A stretch of 64,000 nt of DNA from Planococcus citri. Lineage: Eukaryota; Arthropoda; Insecta; Hemiptera; Pseudococcidae. The translations under genes and the position numbers were made by a program. Location: NCBI RefSeq assembly GCF_950023065.1, contig NC_088681.1, positions 44,178,836-44,242,835 on the forward strand, given 5' to 3'. The notes beneath the pieces were generated by a model that saw only the letters and a list, made by a program, of their open reading frames with translations, was not told the DNA's origin and ran no database searches. Shown one piece after another: positions 1 through 12,900 of this stretch. Each line of letters begins with the position of its first letter. The stretch's first letter is position 1.

Positions 1-185
1 TATGCTATTTCCACTTTCTCTATCTCTAAACATAAATTTTTGTAAGCTTTCCTTTTATTTCAAAATCGAAATTTTCAAGCAATAAACTCATCACAAATAA
101 CATTGTTTTTTACCTCTCAAAACACGAATTTTTAAAATTTTTTACCTTCGCTTCGCTCGGGCCCCTGTGTTTTTTTTCAAACTGA

Positions 186-1212
186 CAAGGGAACCTCTTG
201 AAGTATCACACTTCGATTTGAACGGGAACGCAATTTTTGAAAAAAGCATAGTCTAAAACCCCCAAAACCAAATTTTCAGCTGCCCAAGTTCATTCTTCGA
301 TTTTTGGCGAATCTTTGAAAATTCAAAATTAACTGTTTTTGGGGATTTGTGCTTCTTTAAAAAAAAAAAATACGCACTCGGCACTTGATCAATAAAAATG
401 GTCACAATAAGTCCCAAAACTAATATTATCCAAATTTCTCAATTTCCAGCCTTTCTGGAGCCTCCAGCGCGATTTTCAATTTCTCCAGAATTTTGAATTT
501 GCTTCAGAAGGCGTGAATATGCAGTTGGGCAGCTAAAAATCGAGTTGTATATTACACTCGACCTGTTTAACGAGTTTATCCACATTTGAGCCGATTTTGA
601 GAGTGACACCTCAAGAGTGGTTTTTTTGAGGTGTCACTCTCGCTCCAAAACGGCTGGAAATGGTAGAATTTGTGCACCGGGGGTTAGTTCTCGAAGAAAT
701 ACGTACAGCGATTAGCTTAAATTTCAAAAATTTCCCCACAAACGGTTATCATTTGATTTTTTGGATTTTTTAATTTTGAAAAAAGCTGGTCAAAAACCCG
801 GTCTTGAGGTGTCACTTCCAAAATCGGCTCAAATGTAGATAAACTCGTTAAACAGGTCGAGTATAATACACAACCCGATTTTTAGCTGCCCAACTACATA
901 TTCAAAATTCTGGAGAAATTGAAAAATCGCGCTGGAGGCTCCAGAATGGCTGGAAATGGTGAAATGTGGATTTGGGTAATTAATATTAGTTTTGGGACTT
1001 AGTTTGACCATTTTTATTTATCAAGTACGTACTTTTCTAAAAAAAACATAAATCGCCAAAAACAGTCAATTTTGAATTTTCAAAAATTCGCCAAAAATCG
1101 AAAAATCAACTTGGGCTGCAGAAAATTTGGTTTTGGGGGTTTTAGACCATGCTTTTTCCAAAAATCGCGGTCCCGTTCAAATCGGAGTGTGACACCGCAA
1201 GAGGTTTCCTTG
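186..1212. mobile_element. TNA-type foldback element, copy 1
   Basis: A 1.03-kb element with long terminal inverted repeats, starting CAAGGGAACCTCTTG and ending with the complement (…GGTTTCCTTG). It is flanked by TGA at 183-185 and again at 1213-1215. It has no transposase; its one short reading frame (minus strand, 829-1011) is repeated in copy 2 and is repeat DNA, not a gene. Internal blocks are also inverted or directly duplicated. The right arm lacks a 20-base block present in the other arms (near 900). Confidence 0.85.
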
Positions 1213-3013
1213 TGAGATCGAACTTTTACAAAAATCTGTTAAGTACAGTACCTATACGAGTATCTATTAAAATTTTAAAACGGTTCAAACTAAAAAAAAA
1301 TACACTTTTCACTTGAAAAACCATTGTTTTTCTACCTCTCGAAATGAAACTAGCTTTTACTCTCATCTTGCTCGGGCTGTTTGCTTTTCATTTTCAAAAT
1401 TAAAATCTTTGAAAAGACGACATTCAAATTCTTAAATTTTGGCGCCAAAAATAAGTATAGAGAAAGTAACAATTTTTTAAATAAGCTTTAATGCGAGCAT
1501 CATTATATTATACGTAGAGCTGAGATTTTTATGCTTCGCATATTTTTCAATGGACTAAAAAAAGGGCATATTTTAAAAGATCTCCACGAACCATGAAATT
1601 TCCTGACGAATGAGTCCAATATCATATCATTTCACATGTTTTGCATAATTCTGTATATGTATTTGAGCTCATTTTCTGGCTTTTTTTTTGCATATTTACA
1701 TAAAACTTTGCAAAAATTGAGATTTTTAAGATCTTTTTTGAAAAAATCGTAAAAAAAAAATTTCCCCCGAAACGTATTGATGCAAATATTTTATTTTCAC
1801 TGGCGGAGTTTGTCGGATATTTTTTTTTCATTTTCAAATTTTCTCAATTCTAATTTTCATTTTTCTTTTACTTCTTGATTTTATGAATTACAGTATATGT
1901 AAATTAATATTTTCTTTGCATATTTTTCAACGAAAAAAAAAAATTTATGTATTTTTTCATCACTGGCTTTATTTGTTTTGAATTACCTGTTTTCAGGGTT
2001 TTCAGCTTAAAAAATCCTTTTCAGGGATATATCATTCAAACTGAAATTTTTGCGTATTTTTTACATAATCTGGGTGAAAAAATTGTATACAATATATTGC
2101 ATATTTTCATCATACTTCTGCATTAAAATCCCAGCTCTAATCATACATCAATTGGTAGAATTGTCACTTCATCTCCTACGTATTTTTCATTTTCGAAATA
2201 AAATGAAACTTCACGACTTTTGGCTTTTAGCCTAAAATTTTAAAATTAAAACTTTTGGATTTAACTTTCGACTATCTCGATTTTTATGGCTTGTTTTAGT
2301 CAAACTTTCGGCTTCCAATGGCTTCCCCTTATATTTTCAATGGAACAGCTTTAAGCTTCATTTCATTACGATTTCAGCTTTCAACTTTTGGCTTCAAACT
2401 TTTAGCTGATTCACCAAAACATCAACTTACGAAAAAAAAAAATCAAAAATTAGATCAGGTACATTGATTTCATACCTAATTATTGATAGTGGAGAACATT
2501 CATTACGAACTAGGATTAATTTCTTTTTTTTTTTCATTTCATTAAATCGCTTTAAAATAAAATTGAATGAATTTTTTTAAATTTCTGTTTTGCCTTCGCT
2601 TTGCTTGGGCTGATTTCTATCTCTTCAAAATATCCATTTTTGAAACTTCCATACATTCATAAGAGAAAATAACAATTTTATAAATTTTATATACCTATTA
2701 TCGATGGGCAAAATTGTCATTTCATCTTTTATTTCACTTTTAAAACTATAGTCATTTTACTCGGAAAAATTGACATTTTTTTCTAGTGGAAAATTTTTCG
2801 TCCTCTCTTCCCCCCTCCCACACAAAAAGTAACACTTCTAGTTTTGTTCATTTCAGGTAGACTAATTTTTGCGAAATTGAATAAGACGACAAAAACAACT
2901 GGCATTCGAGTATCCGAACTTGAGAAAAAAACAAGACGAGAAAGATTCTTATAAGGGGGAGGAGATAAAATAGCGGTATTTTTATCCCGGTATACCAATA
3001 TTCGAAGATACTT

Positions 3014-3681
3014 GATTCGGTCATTTTTAAAACCCCATAAGTCACAGATTTTTCGTTTTTCACTTTTTTTACGATTTTGATAGTATGTGGCGAGCTCTAT
3101 CGGCTGGCGGTGGAATTTTTTTGTTTCGACCATTTTTTCCCGCCAAATCGCTCCGATTCAAAATTGAGTCATTTTTAAAACCCCATAAGTCCGGACTTAC
3201 GAGGTTTTAAAAATGAGTTGGTGTCAAAGCATCATCCGTACTATCATTTTTTCAAAGTTATTATTCGATTTTTTGTACTTTTTTCATGTTCTTTTTTTTC
3301 AATAAAACATTTTTCTTTTTATAAAACAGCCAAAAAACTATTCCCAAGTGAACTGTTTTCAGTCCTTTCATTGAATTTCATTGTTTAGAAAGGTTTAGAA
3401 GCTTTTTAGGTCCTTCAGATGAAATTTTAAACAATATTCAGTTACAAAAATATCAGTCATTTTTAAAACCCCATAAGTCCACGCACTTCAAGGCGTAATA
3501 TAGCGATGATGACAAAACTTTTGAAATCCAAATTTGACCCAAAATACGTATTTTTGTATGCCCTTTCCATTTCTGATATCGGTTTTCACTTTAACGCGTA
3601 AGAATTTGCTTGAAACAGTTTTTTGTCTCTCCTGAAAAATTTAGGTCTTTGGACTTATGGGGTTTTAGAAATGACCGAATC
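3014..3681. mobile_element. TIR element inserted in a semaphorin splice donor
   Basis: A 668-bp element with about 30-bp terminal inverted repeats beginning GATTCGGTCATTT, differing at one base between the ends. Target duplication ACTT at 3010-3013 and 3682-3685. The terminal motif (AAAACCCCATAAGTC) recurs inside as a near-perfect palindrome of about 46 bp around 3168-3213 and again near 3455. No coding capacity. The right end abuts the exon ending at 3688. Confidence 0.8.
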
Positions 3682-3687
3682 ACTTAC

Positions 3688-3904
3688 ATGCAGCTTTTCT
3701 GACGACCACATCGATGCAACGGTATCGAGTGCACATTTCTGTCCGACACGATTAAAAGTTTAGCTTCCGAATTGGACGGCTTGATTACGGAAAGTTTTCT
3801 TATCGGAGCATTTTCGATGATTTGTAATTCTTCAATGACGTTCGTACTGACATCTGATTTACTTTGGCCAACGATCGAGGATACTTTCAAAACTTTACCA
3901 TCGT
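3688..3904 (-). CDS. Sema1a: semaphorin exon 12 in window (end of sema domain)
   Basis: Encodes DGKVLKVSSIVGQSKSDV, NVIEELQIIENAPIRKL and ERLY-less strands SEAKLLIVSDRNVHSI followed by PLHRCGRQKSC. It is the last sema blade: DDGKV-K, VIEE-QV, LVVVSD and I-LHRC. The exon ends two bases (AT) into a codon, so the PSI domain (CVSLQDPYCAWD type) must start in a further exon, which I cannot find in 1-3687. Acceptor TTTCCAG, donor GTAAGT. The last four bases of that donor are a transposon target duplication (see 3014-3681). Confidence 0.93.
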
Positions 3905-6900
3905 CTGGAAACATTAAAATACTACGTTAAAGATATACCTATGGTATTCACTTTCACATCGAATACAATAATAATTATTATTAATTTTTAGAAACGTTGA
4001 CGGGCGTAATACGAGTATAATAGTTCTTTTTCCTTCCACGAATCGGCAATCGAACTTAATAAACATCATGAATTTAATTATTGGCAAATTTCCAACAAAA
4101 ACCAAACAAATCACTCACACTAATCAATAATCATCATGCTCGTAGACCAATAAACATGAGTAAATTGTACTACACTAAATTCGCGTTCATATCGCTAAAA
4201 GGATTTCTTAGTAACTAATTCCGTGTACCCCATTTCTTTCTTTTCCCAACACAACGCAAAGCGGAATTAATTATTCGTACACTTCGGATTTCGAAATGCA
4301 CATTTTTCCAAGAACGTAAAAAACACGTAAAACCTTATGCCATGCCAAGTTCTATTCGAACTAAACGATAAATTTTTAAACGAATTTTTTTTCAAAGAAA
4401 TAAAAAAAATTTCTGGCTACTTTTATTCTTTTTACTTCTACATAAATCTCTTCGATGTGTTAGGTAATTATTACCAAGCCAAAATAAAGCTTTTACAAAT
4501 GGCTAACTTTTCTTCTGCAAATTCCTAACTCGTGGTTTTTTCACGCTGGAAAAAAGAAAATCCTACGGTGCTATTTTAAAAAAAATTACGAGTGTGTCAC
4601 ACAATCGAATCAAAGGCTTAGCGAAGAAGCAAAATGAACGCCCAAAAGGAAAATACTTGCGAGAATAAAAAAAGGTCTCGGTGAAAGGGGGGGGGGGGGT
4701 TGAAAAATTCTCTTTCGGTATCATCGAGACCTTTGCTTTGAAACGAAACATTTCTACGTTTAATTTTTAAGGCCATCCTCTGATCCTCTCGCTAAGTGTA
4801 AAATTGACTTTATTTCGTGTGTAGATTTCATAATAATATTTTAAATACATTATTATACCTGGTGTTAGAGGGGGGGGGGGGGAATGTGCGTCGAGTACGA
4901 ATGAACTTAAAATAACACAGAAAATTTTTTCTGACGGGGGTATTTTAAACGCATCGCAAAAATCCATCCAAACCTCTTCATACAAGAGAAGTACCTAGGT
5001 AAATAGGATGAAACAGGTACATTTTCGAAAACATTCTCTCAATGAACGTATAGGCAAATAAACGAACGACAATATCAACCTATATAATATGAGTAGGTAC
5101 CCAGAATAATGACGACGAAACGAGAAAACAGAAGATAAGTTTGCAAACTTCTACTCATCGTCGTATCATGCTGACCCGAAAGGTATTTGAAAAATTAACT
5201 CGGTTCCCTCAAGTAGAGATACGGTACAACGATACACAACACAGCAGAAAAGCCGAAACTTTCCACAAACCGAGTTCTCTCTTTACTAATTCACGTATAC
5301 TACGTAGATAAGTTTGAGATACATCCAATAAAGAGGAGGTAATCGGGGTGAAAAATGGATATCGCTGTTAATTGAATTAAGTAGGTATACTAACGACGGT
5401 GACGAAGATGACGAAAGGGGCAAGCAGATCTCCCCAAGTATCCGCGTAGCTCGACCGACAGGTCATTTAATTATACCGCTTGTATGCATTTTGTAGCACA
5501 AAACCGTGTTCTAGGGTTCAATTTTCAGCTCGTGTTGATACCGATGGGAAAATTTCAAAATGAATTGAATTTTCTTCATTACTTAATTAAAAAAGGAAAC
5601 AAATTTTAGAGTATTTTAAACACCAGATGACTTAGAACACGTTTCACAATTAAAATTAGAGAGGTGTTTTCATTTTACATCATAATTGATTTGGACCGAA
5701 ATAATGGCAACTGATCCCCTTTTTTCTTTTTCATGAAACATTTTATTTTTTTTTAAATTGTCGTCCACAATTTTAAAAAAAGTAACATTTTTTCCTCAAT
5801 TTTGAAAATTTTTTTCAGTTAAAATGGTTTGAAAAATGTCATTTCCGAATTAAATGAAATACTTTTACAACCTAATGTCATAAAAAAAAAAAAAAAAAAA
5901 AAAATGAAAAATTTCAAACTGCAATACTTACCTACATTTAATTTTTTTTTTGAAAATGATTGATTTTCAATTTCCAAGTGTTCACAAAAAATAAAAAAAT
6001 CAACACTTTGCTCAAAGGGGCCATAAGGAAAGGCGAAAAAATGATGTTGTCGAATGGTCATCAAAAATAAAGTCAGCGTCGTCGTCGTAAAGAAACACCA
6101 AAATTAAAGTTTCAACATCAAATAGGCAAAATTTAAACTTTTTTGGCTAAATTTTCCATCATGGGTGGATCACTTTGACTAGGCACTCCTTAAATCAACA
6201 GTGAAGCAAAACTTTTTACGAGTGATAAAAAAATAAACCTCAAATCTCAATCTTTTAATTTAAAAAAAATGATTTTTTTATCTCATCTCAAACTGTTTTT
6301 TCCTATTTTTTTATTTATTTATTTTTAATGCAGAATTTGTTGTTAAGTAAATAATTCCAATTCCTTCAACTTGATGCGAATAAAAATTTTATCTAAATTT
6401 AATATTATTGGAAAATAAAAATTTATATTTTCCTGGCTTTGATGGACACTTTTTCCAAAAGATGAGGGAGGAAGACACTTTCAACAGAGATGAAAATGAA
6501 GAGCTGAGAAAGGAAATGAAAAAAAAAATTACGAAAAAATTTACCCACTAAACCAAACAGTGCAAGTGTGATGTGTGATTTGAGATGTAGAAATTTCGAA
6601 GAAAAAAATTTTGAGTTTTTACCATGCATGGTCGATAGAGGGGGTGGGAGGAAAGCTTGACAAAAAAACTCAAAAAAAATGAATATTCGAATTTTCGAAA
6701 AAATTAACATCATAACGAGAGATCATACCAACGAAAAATGATGAGAATAGAGAGGGAGGAGGAGGTACATAATTTTCAAGAATCCCATAATCTACACACG
6801 ATTGAAATAAAACTAAACCTATTTATAAAAATACTTCGCAACAAAATAACAACTCGCATACCATCACCTTAGGAATTTTTCACCACGAGGAAGTCCTAAT

Positions 6901-9900
6901 AAAAAGGGTACCTAGCTACTAGCCAGAGTATTTGATACCTGCGTATAAATCATCGTCTCTCTCACATTTTTTTTTTCAGTAGCTCGGCAAAAAAATTAAT
7001 TATTTTTTCCACAGCTTCCTCGTAAACCGAACATGCAATTAGCACATCGATCACCCGATAATTAAAAATTTTACACTATTACTGCTTCCTCCTACAGGGG
7101 ATAACCTTGTTTTAAACGATACCACATTAACGACGAATTGCACGCGTAATTACACCCGATTTTATTCCACAGACGACGACTACCTACTACGACTACGTAA
7201 AACGTAGATTACCTATTTCCCAAGTTTACAGGTATGAGTAAGATATATACGAATAAATAATTAATTTTTCTACTAGAAAATGATAATTATCATTATAGAT
7301 TTGTTAAAATTCAAATTCACCTGTTCCTAAGAATAAAATATCGATTTTTTCTCCATCTATGGTTTTCACTTTGGCATCGACTGCGATGGCTGATAAACGA
7401 TACCTGGAACGTAACGAAAACAGACGATTAAATATCTCAGTTCACGTACTTATCTATTTGATCTACAAAATAGAAAACAAAAACTAACTGCAAAGAGACT
7501 CGAACATAGACCGGATGTTTATGAAATGCAGGTACAGCTTGGTCCATTAGCGGATGAGTTTTGGCAAAATTTATCACACTATCTGTCAACGTTCTAGAAT
7601 CATTGTAACAATTCGCTGGTCTCGGATTAGGTACCTAAAGTTATAAAAAAAACACACCAATTTTATTCACAATATTCATGCTACAGTACAATATTCTTTC
7701 GCCTCTTTGGTTTAAATATGGTCTAAAATATCGTACCCTGTGCGCAGGTACACGTAACCAATTCGCATTGAAGTTCTCTTGTTCCTTGAAATATCCATTG
7801 AAAGCATCAAAAATATCACCCAGGCTGAAAGCGCAAATTGCTGAAGCTCCTATCGCATTCACTGGCGTATTGAATACGCCATATATGAGTTGTTCGGAGA
7901 TACCAGCATACTCTCCATGTACTACAGCACTTATGTCCTCTGAAAAATTAAAAATTCAATTATATGTATTTACGTACTACTCGACCTTAGACATATGATA
8001 TGATCAAATATTGGTCCTACATCCACCCCTGCATCAATAAAAATTCCTCTTTTAGAGTTTCTACTCGAAAATATCAACGTACTCGAATTTTGAAGTATTT
8101 AATCGCGATATTAATCCGAAATTCGTACTCAGCGACCTCGAAAACCTAGATTTTGATATGCAACAAGCCATATGTACGTCAAAATAAATTTTGAGTGAGT
8201 TACTCGAATGTGTGACTCAAATTTGAGGCACTCAATCAAAGTTATTCAAAATGTGTCACGTTGGGTATCATTTTGAATGTATTTTCAACGCTGAATTTGA
8301 AAATGAATTCTTTTTTTCAAAAATATGAACTGAAGCGGCTACACAACAGTGACAACACTTGTTACTCAAAGGTGACTCAAATTTGAGGCGTTCACTCAAT
8401 GCAATCGAAAAGGTATCATGTTGGGTATCATTTTAAATGTATTTTCAACGCTGAATTTGAAAATGAAATTATTTTTTTCAAAAGCATCGACTAGAAGACT
8501 AGACAACACTTGATACTCAAAGGTGAGTCAAGTTTGAGACGACCACTCAATGTAATCAGAAAGGCATCATGTTGGGTATCATTTTAAATGTATTTTTAAC
8601 GCTGAATTTGAAAATGAAATTATTTTTTTCAAAAATATCGACTGAAGCGACTACACAACACTTGCTACTCAAAGATGACTCAAATTTGAGGTGTATACTT
8701 AATGTAGGTAATCAAAAAGGTATCGTGTTGGGTATCATTTTGTATGTATTTTCAACGCTGAATACAATAATGAAATCAGTTTTACAGTTATCTCAACGCC
8801 ACCGTCGGTACATAAAATTTAATCCTCTGAAAAAAATGAAAAATCCTATCTCCAGTGATCTTCATCGAACCAGTCTTCATCTTTTTTCCAAAATTAATAA
8901 TTTCGACGCGATGCTCAAATATTTTTGACCTCCCTTCCTCTCCAGACCCAATCTCGATAACACAATCAATACAGAACTCAAATACAAATACTAACGTATT
9001 TCGTCGAAGTAAAACGGGTACTCTCCGGGCAACGAGCAATTCAGTCTGGATTTCAGGAATGTCGTGAACTTATTATGGAACATATACGAGCCTCCTTTAT
9101 CATTCTTGCAAACTCTACCGACTCGTGAATAGATAATCTGCAACATATCAAGAGAGGATCAATCAGCTTCATTATAAATATACCGCGTAGCGTCGCACGT
9201 GCTCAACATTGTAGCATCGCTATTTTTTTTATGCATACAGTATAGCTCTCTCTCTCCCTCTCTTTCTCTCATCTATAAATAAAACCCATCACATTGTATT
9301 GTTCGAGCCGGCGATATTAATTATACGCGACTCGATAATAACAATAACAACAACAACAGCCGCGGCAGCGAAAAAAAAATTAATGACTTCGCGCCTCCTT
9401 TATTCGGGCTCGCAGCTTAACAAAGACAAATTCTCGCGGCATGTTCCTTATGCAAATATAATCGAGCCTCTCTCGTAATTACCGTCGAAGGGGTATCTCT
9501 CGTCTGCCTTTTTTTTTCTATCTTCTTTTTTCACTTCTACTGCTATCTGTCCTGTATATCTCGCTTATTTTAATACCGCTGCCAAATGCCATTATTATCA
9601 TTTACAAAACAGGGTACAGGGTACGTACCTTTCCACAATTAATATATTCGACGGCCGGTTCGCGAAAAAAGAACAGTACGTAGTCGTTGTAAGCGATTGA
9701 ACCAACGAAATTCGGATCTATAAAATCATATTGAAAGGAATATTTTATAGATCAACGTAAAACTAGCAGAATTTCAAGGTAATTTCCAACGAAAATTATA
9801 TTATTACCATTGAGTTGCGTCATGTCTGATTTCTCCGTCCTCAAAGGTTCTCTGAAAATTAACGGATCATTGTGTGAAAAATCGGCCACAGTTGCCGAAT

Positions 9901-12900
9901 ACAAATGCCCATCTGTAATTTAAAAATACACAAAATTATCAAAATTGAAAAAAAAATTAAAGGAAGCATATAGATCTGGCACAAATTGAATTCATTCTCA
10001 GCCAAAAATATTCAACACTCACCGGTATAAATAATACTGCTATTATGAGTCGCATCAAACGGACACATTCCAACGCCATTTAAATTGCTCCTGGTAATTT
10101 TAGGGACACCCTGTAAAATGTAAAACGATAAATTAAAACCGATAACTTGACGAGGTGTCATTCACATACCCTAAAAATTATTACTTATAGCCAACTAATT
10201 CAGAATACATATTTTATCGTACAGTATATTATAACATAGGTATGTATTGTACATATCCTAGATCTGCTGACTGCGAGTGATTTGTATACATAGAAGTACA
10301 AATATGTACAGCAGTTGAACGAAAGCTCCTTTCAACTTACTTGATTTATATCGTATTCTTGGCATAGAGGCTTATAAGCATGGGTTCCGCAGACCAGTAA
10401 AGCCTTTGAATTGTTCGTTTTGGCCGCCACTCTTATATAATTCTGACAATCGTCCTGCAACACGCGGGTAAAAATTCTATCTCAATATGCGCTTAATAAA
10501 TATTATGAATTTATGGAATACGCTACGTACTATAATATTGCTTATATAGTATATGGGGTCGAGTCGACGTTTTAGGGCCAAATTATTCGACAATGCTTGT
10601 TCGAAATGAACAGCATGAGTGAAACGGACACGAGAAAATCTATGTCGAAGGGAGAAGAAAAGGGGAACAAGTCGAAGAAATAGTACAAAGCGTACAATAC
10701 ATATCAAATGGCACAAGCACACCGACGAGGAGACGACCAACGCATTTACAAGATGGCTATCCTATTTTGGTAATTAAGGGTAAATTACCGCAAAATTTCG
10801 GTAAATAACTGAAATTTACCGCGTTATTACGGTAATTACCGGTAAATTACTGAGTAACTTTTGTAAATACAGATAAATTACAACGTTATAATGGTAATTT
10901 TATCGGTGAATTATTTTGTGATTTCGGTATATGTACAAGTACAGCTAAATTACCGAGTGATTTCGGTAAATTACCGTGTTATTACGGTAATTACCAGTAA
11001 ATTGTAACAAACTTTTAGCCCATTTGTCATGATTTTCACGACAGTGACATTTAGGGCCATATTTATAGACGATACTTAGCAATTGCTTGGCTAAGTAATG
11101 ATTTTCAAAGTTAATTTTCCAGTCATGATTGAATTTCTAAAAGTGGATCTATTATTAAATTGAGAGATTGGATCCTGAAGTATTCATATATCAATTCCAA
11201 AATGAGAAATTTTTAATTTATTTGCTAGAAAAATTGAAAAGAAATCCGCTACTTAGCCAAGCAATTGCTAAGTAACGTCTATAAAAATATGACCCTTAAA
11301 GAAATTTTATTATTGAATATATCAAAACAACAGAACTTCAACCAACTTTTTTCAATTTTGATGTTCAGAAAGGAGAAGTATCGATAAGGCCATTTTTTGG
11401 GGGTGAACAGTTATCGACTCAACCACTCTTAAAAAGTTGTAATAAATGTCCCAAATACAAATTGGTCAGTTGACCCAAAATGACCATTTTTTGGGCTCCA
11501 GGGGTTCCCAAAGTTGTGAATAAAAAATGATTTTAGCAACCACTGAGTATTATTTTCAAAAACTTTTTCAACGTAATATATCTGTTTGAACCTGATAAAC
11601 GTTATGCGAGGTGATTTTTTCTGTTTTAGACCCTCGGAGGCAAAAATGGGGGAGGGGGGTTGATTTTTTGAAAATTTTGGAACCACCATTTTGAACCTAC
11701 CCCTTTGAACCCCGCTAAAAAGCTTCCTACAGTTTATTAGTATCCGAAAGACCTCCATCCTACCGAATTTTGAGCTCAATAAAATTTTGCGCTGGTACTC
11801 AAAAATCCGATTTTTCAATTTTTCGAGACTTTTAATTGTTAATAATATTTCATCAGTTTTTTCGTTTTGAACAATATCTTTAAAATAAATTTAACGAATT
11901 TGTTGAGCATATAAACAGCAACTTAATAAATCTATCTATCTGTGCATCTGATTTACAATTCTAAAAAAAAAAAATCAATAATTTCACCATATTCAGTAAA
12001 TTATAAAAGTGTTTTTCCACGAAGAAAGAAGAAAAAAAAAAACAAATTGAAAAATTTTTGCTAATGGAAAAAAATTCCAAATACATATGTACATATTTAC
12101 CTATGTATTTAGAATTGTAAAATTCAGCCAAAAAAATTGACAAAGGGCCCTTTTTCATTCACTCCTCAATTGCTATCAATTATTTTTAGTTAGAATGTGC
12201 CAATTATTTGATTTAAAAAAATTACCATTTCAAATGGAAAAAATGATAAATTTTGGTGAAGAAATAACTATCAATATTATGGTCAGTTAAACGTATTGAT
12301 TTTTTTTTGGGGGGGGGACAAAATGTGAACATTTCAGTGGGGGAAAATTACAAATTTCGGTGAAAAGACGACTTTAACCTACAAATTGTAGGTAAAAACT
12401 TTTTTTTTTGGGGGGGGGGGTGTGAAAACATTTTTATTTGTTTTCTTTTGGGAGGAGGGGGTGTGGCCATTTAGAATTCAAGATAATATACATTTAAGGA
12501 ATTAAAATAAAAAATTGATTTGCTTAGATTATTTTTCATAATTTTCTAGGTTTTTTTTTCAATTTTCTAAAATGTTGTCGATTTATGCATGACTGTGGCA
12601 AGACTAGCACGACCAAAAACCAAAAAGGACAAAGAATAAAGATTAACAGATCAATATACAAATGATATTCCAACACCCGGCAAAGTAAATTTTTAAATAT
12701 CTACAAGCTAAAATTCCAACTCTGATTGCCATCTTGTAAATATACCCTTCAAATTCCTCAATTCAAAAAAGGCACATCGCGTGTAATACAAAATTGCCAT
12801 TTATTTTGGTCTCGTTGTTGGCACCCGATCATTTCCTGACCACCCTATACTATACACGTCTGTTTCCTACAAACAATGAGCTATAGCCATAGGATAGATT

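Larger units (their letters stand above)
1..3687. other. intron or downstream DNA, left edge
   Basis: No exon was recognised on either strand; in particular there is no PSI motif of the DPYCAWD type on the minus strand. The stretch holds the foldback element at 186-1212, the splice-donor element at 3014-3681, and AT-rich single-copy-looking DNA. Short copies of a dispersed word built on CTTCGCTTCGCTCGGG occur near 148-163, 1362-1376 and 2594-2610; the same word is inverted in 20150-20640. Confidence 0.6.

Noticed and set aside
7641..7736. Open extension of exon 9 past 7737
   Set aside because: The conserved VPNPRP segment is supplied by the next exon after a GT donor; the read-through peptide is unlike semaphorins.
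8205..8780. CRISPR-like regular spacing
   Set aside because: Units of about 155 bp are similar throughout, with no unique spacers, and the context is a eukaryotic intron.
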